The notes under the pieces are model-generated. The model saw only the letters and a list, made by a program, of their open reading frames with translations. It was not told the origin of the DNA and did not search any database. From positions 1-22,455 of IMG/VR virus record IMGVR_UViG_3300047319_000050: a stretch of 22,455 bases of DNA. One strand, given 5' to 3'. A program made the position numbers and the translations under genes. Origin of the DNA: a virus. This document shows, one piece after another, positions 14,644 to 21,531 of this stretch. Each line of letters starts with the position of its first letter. The stretch's first letter is position 1.

Positions 14644-14960
14644 AGCGAGGGTTCCAGGAACAGCAGCGCCATGCCGTCGCCAAGCTGGTGAGGCTTTTTG
14701 TGCGCCTCATAACTTTTCGACTCGATCACCACGGCATCGCCGCGCTTGACGGCGGCCACGTCGGAATACTTGCACGTGAAAATCGGGCGCGTGCTGTCCA
14801 TGTCCGTTTGCCCTGCGGCAATCGTCACCCCCGGTTCATCCAGGATGCCCAGCACGGGCGGCAAGACGAAGCCACTGGCCAGCGTAATGGTGGCCATACT
14901 GGCGAAATCGTCAGGGTCCAGAAACGCGTCCAGACCGTCCCAGGCGGGATGCGCTGGCAT
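14640..14960 (-). CDS. Head-tail joining protein, lambda gpFII-like
   Basis: A 106-residue protein at the lambda FII position (lambda FII is about 117). The sequence MPAHPAWDGLDAFLDPDDFA and the later DMDSTRPIFTCKYSDVAAVK, GDAVVIES and GDGMALLFLEPS fit the FII/attachment family, a small beta-barrel that forms the connector surface to which the tail docks. It overlaps its upstream neighbour by 1 base (TGATG) and Z by 4 bases. Confidence 0.8.
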   Translation of the reverse strand: MPAHPAWDGLDAFLDPDDFASMATITLASGFVLPPVLGILDEPGVTIAAGQTDMDSTRPIFTCKYSDVAAVKRGDAVVIESKSYEAHKKPHQLGDGMALLFLEPSL

Positions 14961-15154
14961 CAGGCTGCCTTGGCCTTCGCGGACGGCTTCGCGGCCCGCT
15001 GGTCGTCGTCAGACACGGCCATGCGGCGCGCTTTCAGACTCAGCGCGTCGGCGCGCAACAATTCCACGCGGTCGCCCGGCATAACCATTTCGCCGTCCAC
15101 AAAAAACGGCTTTACCACCCTAAGCACTTCGCCACGCTCGAAAGCCACTTTCAT
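14960..15154 (-). CDS. Small head protein at lambda FI position, unknown
   Basis: A 64-residue protein just after the capsid gene. It has a short beta-type start (FERGEVLRVVKPFFVDGEMV), then PGDRVELLRADALSLKARRM, and a Lys/Ala-rich tail (AAKPSAKAKAA). The VxxGDRVELxxxxA pattern resembles small SH3-like proteins that appear beside head-tail connector genes in many phages. Start choice is unclear. The ATG at 15154 has GAGG only 2 bases upstream, whereas GTG at 15148 has the same GAGG at a normal spacing of 8. The ATG-AAA-GTG-GCT-TTC codons contain a copy of the dispersed palindrome. Confidence 0.65.
   Translation of the reverse strand: MKVAFERGEVLRVVKPFFVDGEMVMPGDRVELLRADALSLKARRMAVSDDDQRAAKPSAKAKAA
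15140..15152. repeat. GAAAG-N3-CTTTC palindrome, copy 5
   Basis: GAAAG-CCA-CTTTC covering the start codon region of the 64-residue gene (the G of ATG begins the palindrome on the minus strand). Confidence 0.8.
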
Positions 15155-15172
15155 ATCCTCATGTTGATGTGA

Positions 15173-15199
15173 AAACGGGCAGCGCTTCGCTGCCCGTTT
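15173..15199 (-). terminator. Strong hairpin after the capsid gene
   Basis: A perfect 12-bp stem, AAACGGGCAGCG (15173-15184) and CGCTGCCCGTTT (15188-15199), with a 3-base loop, in the 90-base spacer after the capsid stop. On the minus strand it is followed by a short T run (the stem ends in TTT and one more T follows). It is probably a partial terminator or RNA-stabilising element that sets capsid mRNA above the connector genes. Confidence 0.75.
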
Positions 15200-15244
15200 C
15201 GTGTCTCAGCGGCGGCAGCCTATGCCGCTCACTGCCTCAAAACT

Positions 15245-16552
15245 TTACGGTGCGGGCTTGCGGCCCAACGCGAACGATTCGACTCGGCGCAGCGCGAAAT
15301 CGACGTCCTGGAAAACCACGATACGAGTGCCGCCCGACTTCGACAGGGAACTGGTGTCCACCGTCAGGTCCAGGCCGCCCCACATGGCGATAATCAGGTC
15401 CGCGAAATTGCCGAAAAACACGTCACCGGCCGTAAGCTGGTTCGTCACTCGCGTCTGGTAGCCGTTCATGGTGTCGCCCTGTTCCCACAGGGTGGCGCCG
15501 GTCGGCGTGCCAGGGAATTTCTGCGTGGTCTTCGCGGCGCCCTTGGTTTGCGCGTCCACGATGTAGGCCATGTTTGCCACGGCCGCGTTTCGCGATGCAA
15601 TGGCCGTTTCCATGGCCACGGCTTCGACGTAAGACGGGTAAGTGGCCGCGAAATTCACGGCAGCAATGCCCGTGTAATTCGCGATGCCCTTCGGCTGGTG
15701 CGCCGAACCGGAACCGTAGTAACCCGCCAGGTCGATCGCCAGGCCAAGCGCTTCGGCAAGGTCGGCGCGCACCAGCGCTTCCACGTCCAGGCTCGATTGC
15801 ATCATCAAGCGGCGCGTAATGTCCGAATACGCTGCAACCGTCTTCGGGGAAAGCGCGATCTGGCCCAGGTCCATTTCGCCTTCGGGCGCGTCGTCGCCTT
15901 CGCCAATCCAGTAGCCTTGCGAACGCGCGGTTTTGCGCGGGATATCGACGTTTCCGACCAGGCCGCCAATCGGGCGACCCAATTGCATGATGGTCGTGGC
16001 GTTTTTCAGCAGGTCGATAAACGCGCTGGCCATCAGTTCCGTTGCGATGGATGCGCCACCCGTCGAACCGGCACCGCTTTGTCCGTTCTGGCCTGCGTTG
16101 AACGAACGCCCTTCGATCAGCGAGCGGCCCAGCACTTCAGGCGGAACCATAATGCCCTGCGCTTCCTTGCCCACTTTTTCTGCGGCAGCGCGGCCAGCTT
16201 CGATTTCGAAACCGGCTTCCTTCTGCGCCTTTTTGTCGGTCGGATTCGCCAGGGCGCGAATCGCCTTCATGAAACTGAACTTGCGCGCGTCCTCCGCCGA
16301 CAGGCCCGTGGACGCGTCCATGGTCTGCTCGGCAATCGGGCGCGAATGGCGCTTTTCGACGTGTTCCAGCAGCGCGGTGCGGAATTCGTCCATGCTCTTG
16401 CCGCTCGACACGAATTCACGTGCCAATTCGTCGGCGCCATACTGGCTGCCTGCTGCCACGATTTCCCGAACGCGGGCGCGCTCGGCATCGGCACCGGCGC
16501 GGCGCTGTGCGTCGGCGTCGATGTTTTGCGGTTCCAGGGTCGGGTCCGGCAT
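15245..16552 (-). CDS. Major capsid protein from internal start (nested)
   Basis: An alternative in-frame product of 435 residues, beginning MPDPTLEPQNIDADAQ at residue 205 of the fusion. Its ATG is preceded by AAGGA at a 9-base spacing, the best ribosome-binding site in the gene. It would contain only the delta region plus capsid domain, close to a free-standing HK97 capsid precursor. The arrangement recalls the lambda C/Nu3 overlap, where a scaffold starts inside the protease gene. The nested product is inferred from the signals, not proven. Confidence 0.65.
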   Translation of the reverse strand: MPDPTLEPQNIDADAQRRAGADAERARVREIVAAGSQYGADELAREFVSSGKSMDEFRTALLEHVEKRHSRPIAEQTMDASTGLSAEDARKFSFMKAIRALANPTDKKAQKEAGFEIEAGRAAAEKVGKEAQGIMVPPEVLGRSLIEGRSFNAGQNGQSGAGSTGGASIATELMASAFIDLLKNATTIMQLGRPIGGLVGNVDIPRKTARSQGYWIGEGDDAPEGEMDLGQIALSPKTVAAYSDITRRLMMQSSLDVEALVRADLAEALGLAIDLAGYYGSGSAHQPKGIANYTGIAAVNFAATYPSYVEAVAMETAIASRNAAVANMAYIVDAQTKGAAKTTQKFPGTPTGATLWEQGDTMNGYQTRVTNQLTAGDVFFGNFADLIIAMWGGLDLTVDTSSLSKSGGTRIVVFQDVDFALRRVESFALGRKPAP

Positions 16553-17164
16553 GTTTCGGTTTCCTTGAGTGGTTATCTTTGGTTCTTCACTGCCCTTTTC
16601 GGGCACGTTGGGATTTTCCGGCGTGACTGCGGCCGGTTCCACGTGGGGGTTTTCTGCTGAACGCCCTACGCCCACGGTGTCGTCGGCAGGAATGCTTACG
16701 AAAGAGATTTCAACCGGCAGCCAGGAAGTAACGGTGTACACGTCGCCGTCTTCGCGCATTTCCGTAAGCGTCGCCTCCTGGATGGCATACCCAACGGAAA
16801 CATGCTGGCGGATGCGGTCGATCACGTCCTGGAACACTTCGCTGGCGCGCTCGCCGCGCCCGAAGCGAACGACAGCCCGGCCGCGCTTGTCGGTGTCGAT
16901 GCGCGCCGACTCGATCACGCCCACCTGGTCGGTGCGGTCGTGGTCCATCAGCAGGGCGCCGCCGTTATTCAGGCGCGACAGGTCGGCCGCCCCTTCGGCG
17001 TGCGAAAGAATTTCGATTCCCCACCAGCGCGGCACTTCGATTTCCGAACTGAACGCCAGTTCGACGGTGCGCGCTTCCACGTCAATGGCGCCGACTTCAG
17101 CGGCACGCCAAAGCGTGCCCTTGCTGTTCATGTCGCGGATAGAAACCTGGGTTTTTGTCGTCAT
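15245..17164 (-). CDS. Fused HK97-type prohead protease and major capsid protein
   Basis: A 639-residue two-domain protein. Residues 1 to about 170 are an HK97-type prohead protease: GALLMDHDRTDQVGVIESAR with likely catalytic His75, RIRQHVSVGYAIQE with likely Ser123, and PVEISFVSIPADDTVGVGRS. Residues 171-204 are a disordered Pro/Glu linker with ENPHV and ENPNV. Residues 205 to about 370 look like a helical delta (scaffold) region. Residues 371-639 are the HK97 capsid fold: VGNVDIPRKTARSQGYWIGE, MDLGQIALSPKTVAAYSDIT, RRLMMQSSLDVEALVRADLA, GSAHQPKGIANY, and a late VFFGNFADLIIAMWGGLD. Separate genes encode these in HK97; here they are in one frame. The upstream ATG has no clear ribosome-binding site, whereas an in-frame ATG at 16552 has a good one. 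Confidence 0.93.
   Translation of the reverse strand: MTTKTQVSIRDMNSKGTLWRAAEVGAIDVEARTVELAFSSEIEVPRWWGIEILSHAEGAADLSRLNNGGALLMDHDRTDQVGVIESARIDTDKRGRAVVRFGRGERASEVFQDVIDRIRQHVSVGYAIQEATLTEMREDGDVYTVTSWLPVEISFVSIPADDTVGVGRSAENPHVEPAAVTPENPNVPEKGSEEPKITTQGNRNMPDPTLEPQNIDADAQRRAGADAERARVREIVAAGSQYGADELAREFVSSGKSMDEFRTALLEHVEKRHSRPIAEQTMDASTGLSAEDARKFSFMKAIRALANPTDKKAQKEAGFEIEAGRAAAEKVGKEAQGIMVPPEVLGRSLIEGRSFNAGQNGQSGAGSTGGASIATELMASAFIDLLKNATTIMQLGRPIGGLVGNVDIPRKTARSQGYWIGEGDDAPEGEMDLGQIALSPKTVAAYSDITRRLMMQSSLDVEALVRADLAEALGLAIDLAGYYGSGSAHQPKGIANYTGIAAVNFAATYPSYVEAVAMETAIASRNAAVANMAYIVDAQTKGAAKTTQKFPGTPTGATLWEQGDTMNGYQTRVTNQLTAGDVFFGNFADLIIAMWGGLDLTVDTSSLSKSGGTRIVVFQDVDFALRRVESFALGRKPAP
16562..16566 (-). 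promoter_or_regulatory. Internal ribosome-binding site in protease-capsid gene
   Basis: The minus strand reads AAGGA-AACCGAAAC-ATG, with the AGGA core at 16562-16565 and 9 bases to the ATG at 16552. The first start of the gene (17164) has only AACAGCTAACACACC before its ATG, which contains no purine-rich site. Capsid may thus be made mostly from this inner start. Confidence 0.65.
16604..16618 (-). repeat. Degenerate CCACGTGGGGGTTT-like copy
   Basis: CACGTTGGGATTTTC differs by two bases from the CACGTGGGGGTTTTC of the full copy 35 bases away. It encodes ENPNV in the same frame as ENPHV, so it may be an older tandem copy. Confidence 0.5.
16635..16656 (-). repeat. CCACGTGGGGGTTT repeat, copy 3
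   Basis: Matches the intergenic copies over GTTCCACGTGGGGGTTTT (16636-16653) and the terminase copy over 18 bases (16639-16656). It encodes ENPHVE in the linker between protease and capsid domains. Confidence 0.85.
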
Positions 17165-17170
17165 GGTGTG

Positions 17171-18748
17171 TTAGCTGTTCGGGTGCGAACCTTCGGCGGC
17201 CACGGGCGGCGGCACAAGCGCCTCGCCCATGGATGCGAGAATGTATTTTTCGTCGATGCCAGCGGCTTGCATGGCCTTAATGTCGGCGGCAATGTCCGCG
17301 AAAACTTCGTCAGGGTCGCCGCCCCATTCGCGGATGATTCGGCCCGCGCTGGTAAGCAGGTTGTTTTTCGATTCCACGGCTGCATTTACGTCGGCTGTCG
17401 GGTCGATCCATTGCCAGCGGCGCGGTTGCCAGCTAATCGAATCCTGCAATTCATCCAGAATTGCGGGCGAAAGCGGCTTTCCTTTAACCTTGATTCGGCC
17501 CTTCAGCAGCGAATAGCGCAGCCAAGCTTCCTGCACGGGCTGAACGGCGCTTTCTATCAGCCATTCCTGCAACTCTTTCCAGTGCTCGCGTTCGTCCAGC
17601 GTGCCTTGGCGGATGCTGGAAAAATTCACGCCTTCCAGGTCGCTGGCCAGGTTGTTGTATGACACGCCAAAGCCAGCGCTCGCGCCGCGCAGCAGCGTTT
17701 TGAAGACGGGCAGGAATTCGCCGCTCGGGTATTGCGGCAGCCATTCCTTCATTTCCGCGCCTTCGGGCAGCACGTTGAATGAACCGGGTTCCGCGTCGAA
17801 TTCCAAGCCGGGTTCGTCGCCTTCCTCGAATTCGGGCGACTCGCCTTCCTTCCACTGGATGAAACCCATTTTCGACGCGCCGACACGCGCATTTACGATG
17901 GCCGCATCCTCAAACGCGCCCATATTGCGCATGCGAAACAGCGCCGTGGCCATCCAGGGCAGGCCGCGTTTCTGGCCCACCAAGTCTTCCTGGAAGCCAT
18001 GCACCATTTCTTCTGCTGGCACGGTCACATAGCCCACGCCCGCATATTCATATTCGGCCTCGCCGTCGTCCACCGTCGAAAGGTGGTAATTCACGGGGCG
18101 CCCGAAACGGTTGAATTCGATGCCGTGGCGAATGAAATTCAGGCCGTTGTAGCGGTCCACGTTGTAGTCAATCGGCACCCGCAGCGGGTCGATTACCTGC
18201 ACCGAGAAGCCCCACGGGCCAGCGTCTTTGCCGGTCACAATGCGCAGGAAGAATTCGCCGTCCTGCGCCGCGCTTTTCACCAGCAAGCGCTGGATTGCGC
18301 GCCACGATTTCTTCCCCGCCACGTCGGCGGTGTTTTTGTGGCACCACTTTTCCCAAGCATCTTTCAGCGCGCGATTTACGTCCGCGTCGTGCGTGCCGTC
18401 CGCTTTTTTGAAAGCGGCTTTCATCAGGATGCCTTTCGGCCCAACGATGTTTTGCGCACACATGCGCAGGAAAGCCCGCGCATAGTCGTTATTCATCACC
18501 TGCTCGCGCGAGCGGGCGACAAGCGTCCGATAGTTGCGGGTAATGATCCAGTCAGCAGGCAGCGCGGTGGCCGTCCACGACTCGTTTAAACGATCAAAGC
18601 CCGCCGCATTGAACTGGAATGCCGAACGGATCGCGCGGCCCGCAACGCGAGCGGCGCGCGTGATGCGCGATTGCGGAACGTCGCGCGTGGTCGCCGCCTG
18701 CTTGGCGGGCATCAGCCCGCGCGAGCGGATGAAATCGAAAAGTGCCAT
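17171..18748 (-). CDS. Portal protein, lambda gpB type
   Basis: A 525-residue protein of the lambda-type portal family (lambda gpB is about 533). Signature parts are SREQVMNNDYARAFLRMCAQ, GKKSWRAIQRLLVKSAAQDG, FSVQVIDPLRVPID, VPAEEMVHGFQEDLVGQKRG and LLRGASAGFGVSYNNLASDL. It forms the dodecameric ring at one vertex for DNA passage and tail attachment. The C-terminus is acidic and disordered. The ATG at 18748 (MALFDFIRSRG) was chosen over an upstream ATG at 18868 because it forms a TGATG junction with the upstream gene's stop. Two dispersed palindromes lie inside its coding sequence (GKPLS and MKAAF). The order TerL, W-like, portal, protease is the lambda order. Confidence 0.94.
   Translation of the reverse strand: MALFDFIRSRGLMPAKQAATTRDVPQSRITRAARVAGRAIRSAFQFNAAGFDRLNESWTATALPADWIITRNYRTLVARSREQVMNNDYARAFLRMCAQNIVGPKGILMKAAFKKADGTHDADVNRALKDAWEKWCHKNTADVAGKKSWRAIQRLLVKSAAQDGEFFLRIVTGKDAGPWGFSVQVIDPLRVPIDYNVDRYNGLNFIRHGIEFNRFGRPVNYHLSTVDDGEAEYEYAGVGYVTVPAEEMVHGFQEDLVGQKRGLPWMATALFRMRNMGAFEDAAIVNARVGASKMGFIQWKEGESPEFEEGDEPGLEFDAEPGSFNVLPEGAEMKEWLPQYPSGEFLPVFKTLLRGASAGFGVSYNNLASDLEGVNFSSIRQGTLDEREHWKELQEWLIESAVQPVQEAWLRYSLLKGRIKVKGKPLSPAILDELQDSISWQPRRWQWIDPTADVNAAVESKNNLLTSAGRIIREWGGDPDEVFADIAADIKAMQAAGIDEKYILASMGEALVPPPVAAEGSHPNS
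17469..17481. repeat. GAAAG-N3-CTTTC palindrome, copy 6
   Basis: GAAAG-CGG-CTTTC inside the portal gene, coding for GKPLS on the minus strand, the same peptide as copy 4 in W. Confidence 0.75.
18410..18422. repeat. GAAAG-N3-CTTTC palindrome, copy 7
   Basis: GAAAG-CGG-CTTTC inside the portal gene, coding for MKAAF; symmetric over 15 bases with flanking T/A. Confidence 0.75.
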
Positions 18749-19278
18749 CAGAGGGAAACCCTTACCTGGGCGCCGAACAGGTTGCCGCGCTGGGCAGCCT
18801 TCAGGCGGCGCACTTCGGATTTGTAATACTTGCGAAGTGCCAGAAGGTCCGCGATAGGCGTGCGCCACAACTCGCGGTTATTGATCGTGTAGCGCATTTG
18901 ATCCTGTGACGCGCGCTTTTCCAGGACAGCTTCGATTGCGTCCAGTGCGCGCTGGGCGTGTACTCGCGTGTCCGTTCCGTCAGCCAGGGATGCGATATCC
19001 GGCTGGACCGTGACTTGCCCGGATTCGATTTCCAGCACGGTGCCGCTCGACACGGCGCGAACCGAAAACAGGTATTCGCCCGCCGTCCAGCCCGTCGTGG
19101 TGGCTGCGTCCACCAGTAAAAGATGGTCGGCGCCATCGGGCTGGCTTGCGAAATCAATCGCCTTTGGCCCGCGCAGCAGCACGTTAAGCGCCCATGTGGG
19201 CGCCTCGTACTCATTCAGCCGCACGGTGCGCGAAAACGTCACGCCCGCGCGGATGCTGTTAGGGAAATGGCCTTGCAT
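18748..19278 (-). CDS. Head-tail joining candidate at lambda W position
   Basis: A 176-residue protein between large terminase and portal, where lambda carries W. The C-terminal 60 residues (LASQ-type helix around VHAQRALDAIEAVLEKRASQ, YTINNRELWRTPIADLLALR, KSEVRRLKAAQRG) resemble the helix-beta-helix gpW architecture, including the Asp/Leu-rich second helix that ends in basic residues. The first about 110 residues are extra: a beta-rich domain (SIRAGVTFSRTVRLNEYEAP, LLVDAATTTGWTAGEYLFSV) of the immunoglobulin-like or carrier type. Lambda gpW is only about 68 residues. The start has GGTG 6 bases upstream. The gpW analogy rests on position and a general pattern, not on a certain match. Confidence 0.65.
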   Translation of the reverse strand: MQGHFPNSIRAGVTFSRTVRLNEYEAPTWALNVLLRGPKAIDFASQPDGADHLLLVDAATTTGWTAGEYLFSVRAVSSGTVLEIESGQVTVQPDIASLADGTDTRVHAQRALDAIEAVLEKRASQDQMRYTINNRELWRTPIADLLALRKYYKSEVRRLKAAQRGNLFGAQVRVSL

Positions 19279-19281
19279 GCG

Positions 19282-21303
19282 TCACCAATTGGTGGCGAAT
19301 CCCCCACGGCGTCGGCCTGCGGTTAAAGATTTCGCCCGTTTAATGGGCCTAGTTTCCTTTTGCGGCTCGTCTTTAGCCACGTGGGGGTTTTCTGGCGCTG
19401 GAAGCGGCCGTGGCACGGGTTTCGGCGCCTCGCGGCGTGGCGGCGGTGCCATTTCGTCCGGGCTCACCATTTCGGGCGTCCAGACAAGCGTTTTGCCGTC
19501 CAGAATCAGCCGTTTTGCAAGCTGTTTCAGGCTTGGATTCATGATTTTTAGGGCTGCCATGGCGTACACGCGGCAGTCCAAAGCCTCGTTTCGCACCTTG
19601 TCGCCCTTGTGCCACTCGCGCACCGGGAAGCCCCGCACGAAGCGGGTTTTCAGCTTTTCAGCCGTTAATTGCTTGAAATAGTCTTCTCCGTGGTCTTCGT
19701 CGGCCGGAAAGTGGCAATATCCCGGCCCTTCGCGCTTCATTGCGAGTCGGCGCATAACAACCAGCTTCGCTTCGTCCACGCCCACCTGGTACAAATCGAC
19801 TTTCCGGCTGTGTTTGCCTGATTGCTTGCGCTGCGGCTTCTCAACAATGGCCCGGCCCCAGCCCGGAATGCCCTTGATAGCGAATATCTTGCGGGCGCGG
19901 CGGGCGCGAATGTATTCATAGGCCGCCTGCGTGTAGCCGGTCGTTCCGCCCGTGTCCACGGTGGTGGCCTGGATGGACAGCAGCGCGCCGCTTTCGTGCT
20001 GGAATTCTTCGGCCAGTAGGTCGTCTAGGTCGTTCCACACGTCGCCCGACAGCGGATCACCGTATAGCACGCGGTATGCGACAGACCAAGACTGTTCGAA
20101 CAGCCCCCAAGCCACTATTTCGACTTCCAGCCGGTCGGTTTGCATGTCCACGCCAGCCGTAAGGTATAGGCCATGCATCGGCACGGGCGCCGTGTACACC
20201 TCGCGGCGGGCGTAGAGTGAATCCGGGTCGGCCTGTTCGGCGGTTTCTTCGAAGGTTTCAGCCAGGGAAACGTTCACGAAAGACTGCAAATCGCCAGCGG
20301 CCAGCTTGTCCAGGTAGGACTGGACGATATCGCGCAGCTTGCGGAACGTCGAAAGCATTTCGGGCGCGTGGAATGACGCGTGGCCCTTGAACGGCTTCGC
20401 CGCCTTCCAGCCAGCGCCCTTTTCTTCGGCCGTACGAATGGCCATCACGCGCTGCCCGTCGTCCCACAGGCTGCCGCAATGCTCGCAGCAGTAGCGGGCG
20501 CTGTCCGGGTCTTGCTCGCCTTCCAGATTGTCGCGGCCAGTCCAGATAACCTGCGGCCACTTCAGGTATTGCGCCTCGCCGCAGTCCGGGCACGGCACGT
20601 AATAGCGCCGCTGGTCGCCCATGTTGAACGACGTCTCGATGCGCGAAGCGCCTTTGATGGTCGGCGTACTGGATTCGGTGCGTAGCTGCAAATCCCCGAA
20701 CGTCGCGGCGCGCTGCGCCAGCAGTTCCAGCGGGTCGCCTTCGCCCGTGTCGGCCAGCATGCCGTCCACTTCGTCGGCCTGCGTGACTGGCGCGGAACGG
20801 CCGCGCAGGGTCCGTGGCGAACCCGCCCAGCCGAACATTAACCACCCACCGATAAACGAGATAATGCGGCTGTTGTTGACGCCATCACGGCCGCGCGACT
20901 TCGCCAGCTTGCGCGAAATGCTTTTGTTCGCGTCCAGCATCGGCCGCAGCTTCGTTTCCTGGAACGTCTGAACGTCGCCCTGCGTCGGTTGAATGAAAAT
21001 CTGACTGCGCGGGTCGTGGTCGATGAAAAACCCTGCGATTGCCTGCTGAATCGTGGTCTTTCCAAGCTGGGCGCCAGTCATGTACGACACGCGACGAATG
21101 CCGGGTTCGTGGATCACGTTCAGCATGCCGCGCTGATACGGTGCGTTATCGAAGCGAATCAGGCCCGGCACAGCGTTACCGGCAGGGATTTTTAGATTCG
21201 CTTCGGCCCACACGGACGGCAGCATGTCGGCGGGCGGAACAAGATTTCTCGCGGCCCGCCGCAGGGCTTTGCGGATGCCTAGCAGATTGCTGAACAGGTG
21301 CAT
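19282..21303 (-). CDS. terL: Terminase large subunit, GpA type
   Basis: A 673-residue DNA-packaging motor and nuclease (lambda gpA is about 641). Visible parts: Walker A TGAQLGKTT (76-84), Walker B around TQADEVDGM (174-182), a zinc-finger-like pair CPDC (238-241) and CEHC (273-276). Nuclease acidic residues are D386 (AGVDMQTDRLEVEIVAWG) and D450 (TTVDTGGTTGY), with a late D in NEALDCRVYAM. The C-terminal 50 residues are a Pro/Arg/Lys-rich disordered tail that contains the repeat-derived ENPHV. The ATG at 21303 is immediately preceded by a GAAAG-N3-CTTTC palindrome, which is the whole spacer to the upstream gene. Confidence 0.96.
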   Translation of the reverse strand: MHLFSNLLGIRKALRRAARNLVPPADMLPSVWAEANLKIPAGNAVPGLIRFDNAPYQRGMLNVIHEPGIRRVSYMTGAQLGKTTIQQAIAGFFIDHDPRSQIFIQPTQGDVQTFQETKLRPMLDANKSISRKLAKSRGRDGVNNSRIISFIGGWLMFGWAGSPRTLRGRSAPVTQADEVDGMLADTGEGDPLELLAQRAATFGDLQLRTESSTPTIKGASRIETSFNMGDQRRYYVPCPDCGEAQYLKWPQVIWTGRDNLEGEQDPDSARYCCEHCGSLWDDGQRVMAIRTAEEKGAGWKAAKPFKGHASFHAPEMLSTFRKLRDIVQSYLDKLAAGDLQSFVNVSLAETFEETAEQADPDSLYARREVYTAPVPMHGLYLTAGVDMQTDRLEVEIVAWGLFEQSWSVAYRVLYGDPLSGDVWNDLDDLLAEEFQHESGALLSIQATTVDTGGTTGYTQAAYEYIRARRARKIFAIKGIPGWGRAIVEKPQRKQSGKHSRKVDLYQVGVDEAKLVVMRRLAMKREGPGYCHFPADEDHGEDYFKQLTAEKLKTRFVRGFPVREWHKGDKVRNEALDCRVYAMAALKIMNPSLKQLAKRLILDGKTLVWTPEMVSPDEMAPPPRREAPKPVPRPLPAPENPHVAKDEPQKETRPIKRAKSLTAGRRRGGFATNW
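19377..19394 (-). repeat. CCACGTGGGGGTTT repeat, copy 4
   Basis: The 18-mer CCACGTGGGGGTTTTCTG is shared with copy 3. It encodes ENPHV in the disordered C-terminal tail of the large terminase. Confidence 0.85.
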
Positions 21304-21316
21304 GAAAGTGGCTTTC
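21304..21316. repeat. GAAAG-N3-CTTTC palindrome, copy 8
   Basis: GAAAG-TGG-CTTTC exactly filling the gap between the upstream stop (TAG at 21316-21318) and the ATG of the large terminase. Confidence 0.8.
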
Positions 21317-21531
21317 TACCCGGCGCGCTTGATGCGTCCAAAGATACGAACGACGAAAAAGAAGGCGTGGAGCGTGTACACGTTCGCTTCCACTTCGCCG
21401 TCGCGCACTCGATACTTCCCGGCGCCAAAAAAGTACGTGAAGCGGTCGCCGTTTGCGAAATCGTTAAACCACAATTCATTCGCGGCAGACAGAGAGACGC
21501 GCCCACCGAAAGGACGAAATGTAATTTTCAT
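21316..21531 (-). CDS. Small protein of unknown function between terminase subunits
   Basis: A 71-residue protein, MKITFRPFGGRVSLSAANEL, rich in Phe and Tyr, with a basic C-terminus (VRIFGRIKRAG). No transmembrane span is clear. The aromatic stretch AFFFVVRIF near the end could be membrane-associated. Its ATG overlaps the stop of the preceding membrane gene by 4 bases (ATGA), which supports it as a real translated gene. The family is not recognised. Confidence 0.6.
   Translation of the reverse strand: MKITFRPFGGRVSLSAANELWFNDFANGDRFTYFFGAGKYRVRDGEVEANVYTLHAFFFVVRIFGRIKRAG

Noticed and set aside
15548-16660. Plus-strand open frame of 370 codons opposite the capsid fusion
   Set aside because: It is a shadow of the capsid gene, with Arg/His-rich composition and no recognisable domain.
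18749-18868. N-terminal extension of the portal by 40 codons
   Set aside because: It overlaps the upstream gene and does not look like portal; the TGATG junction at 18748 is preferred.
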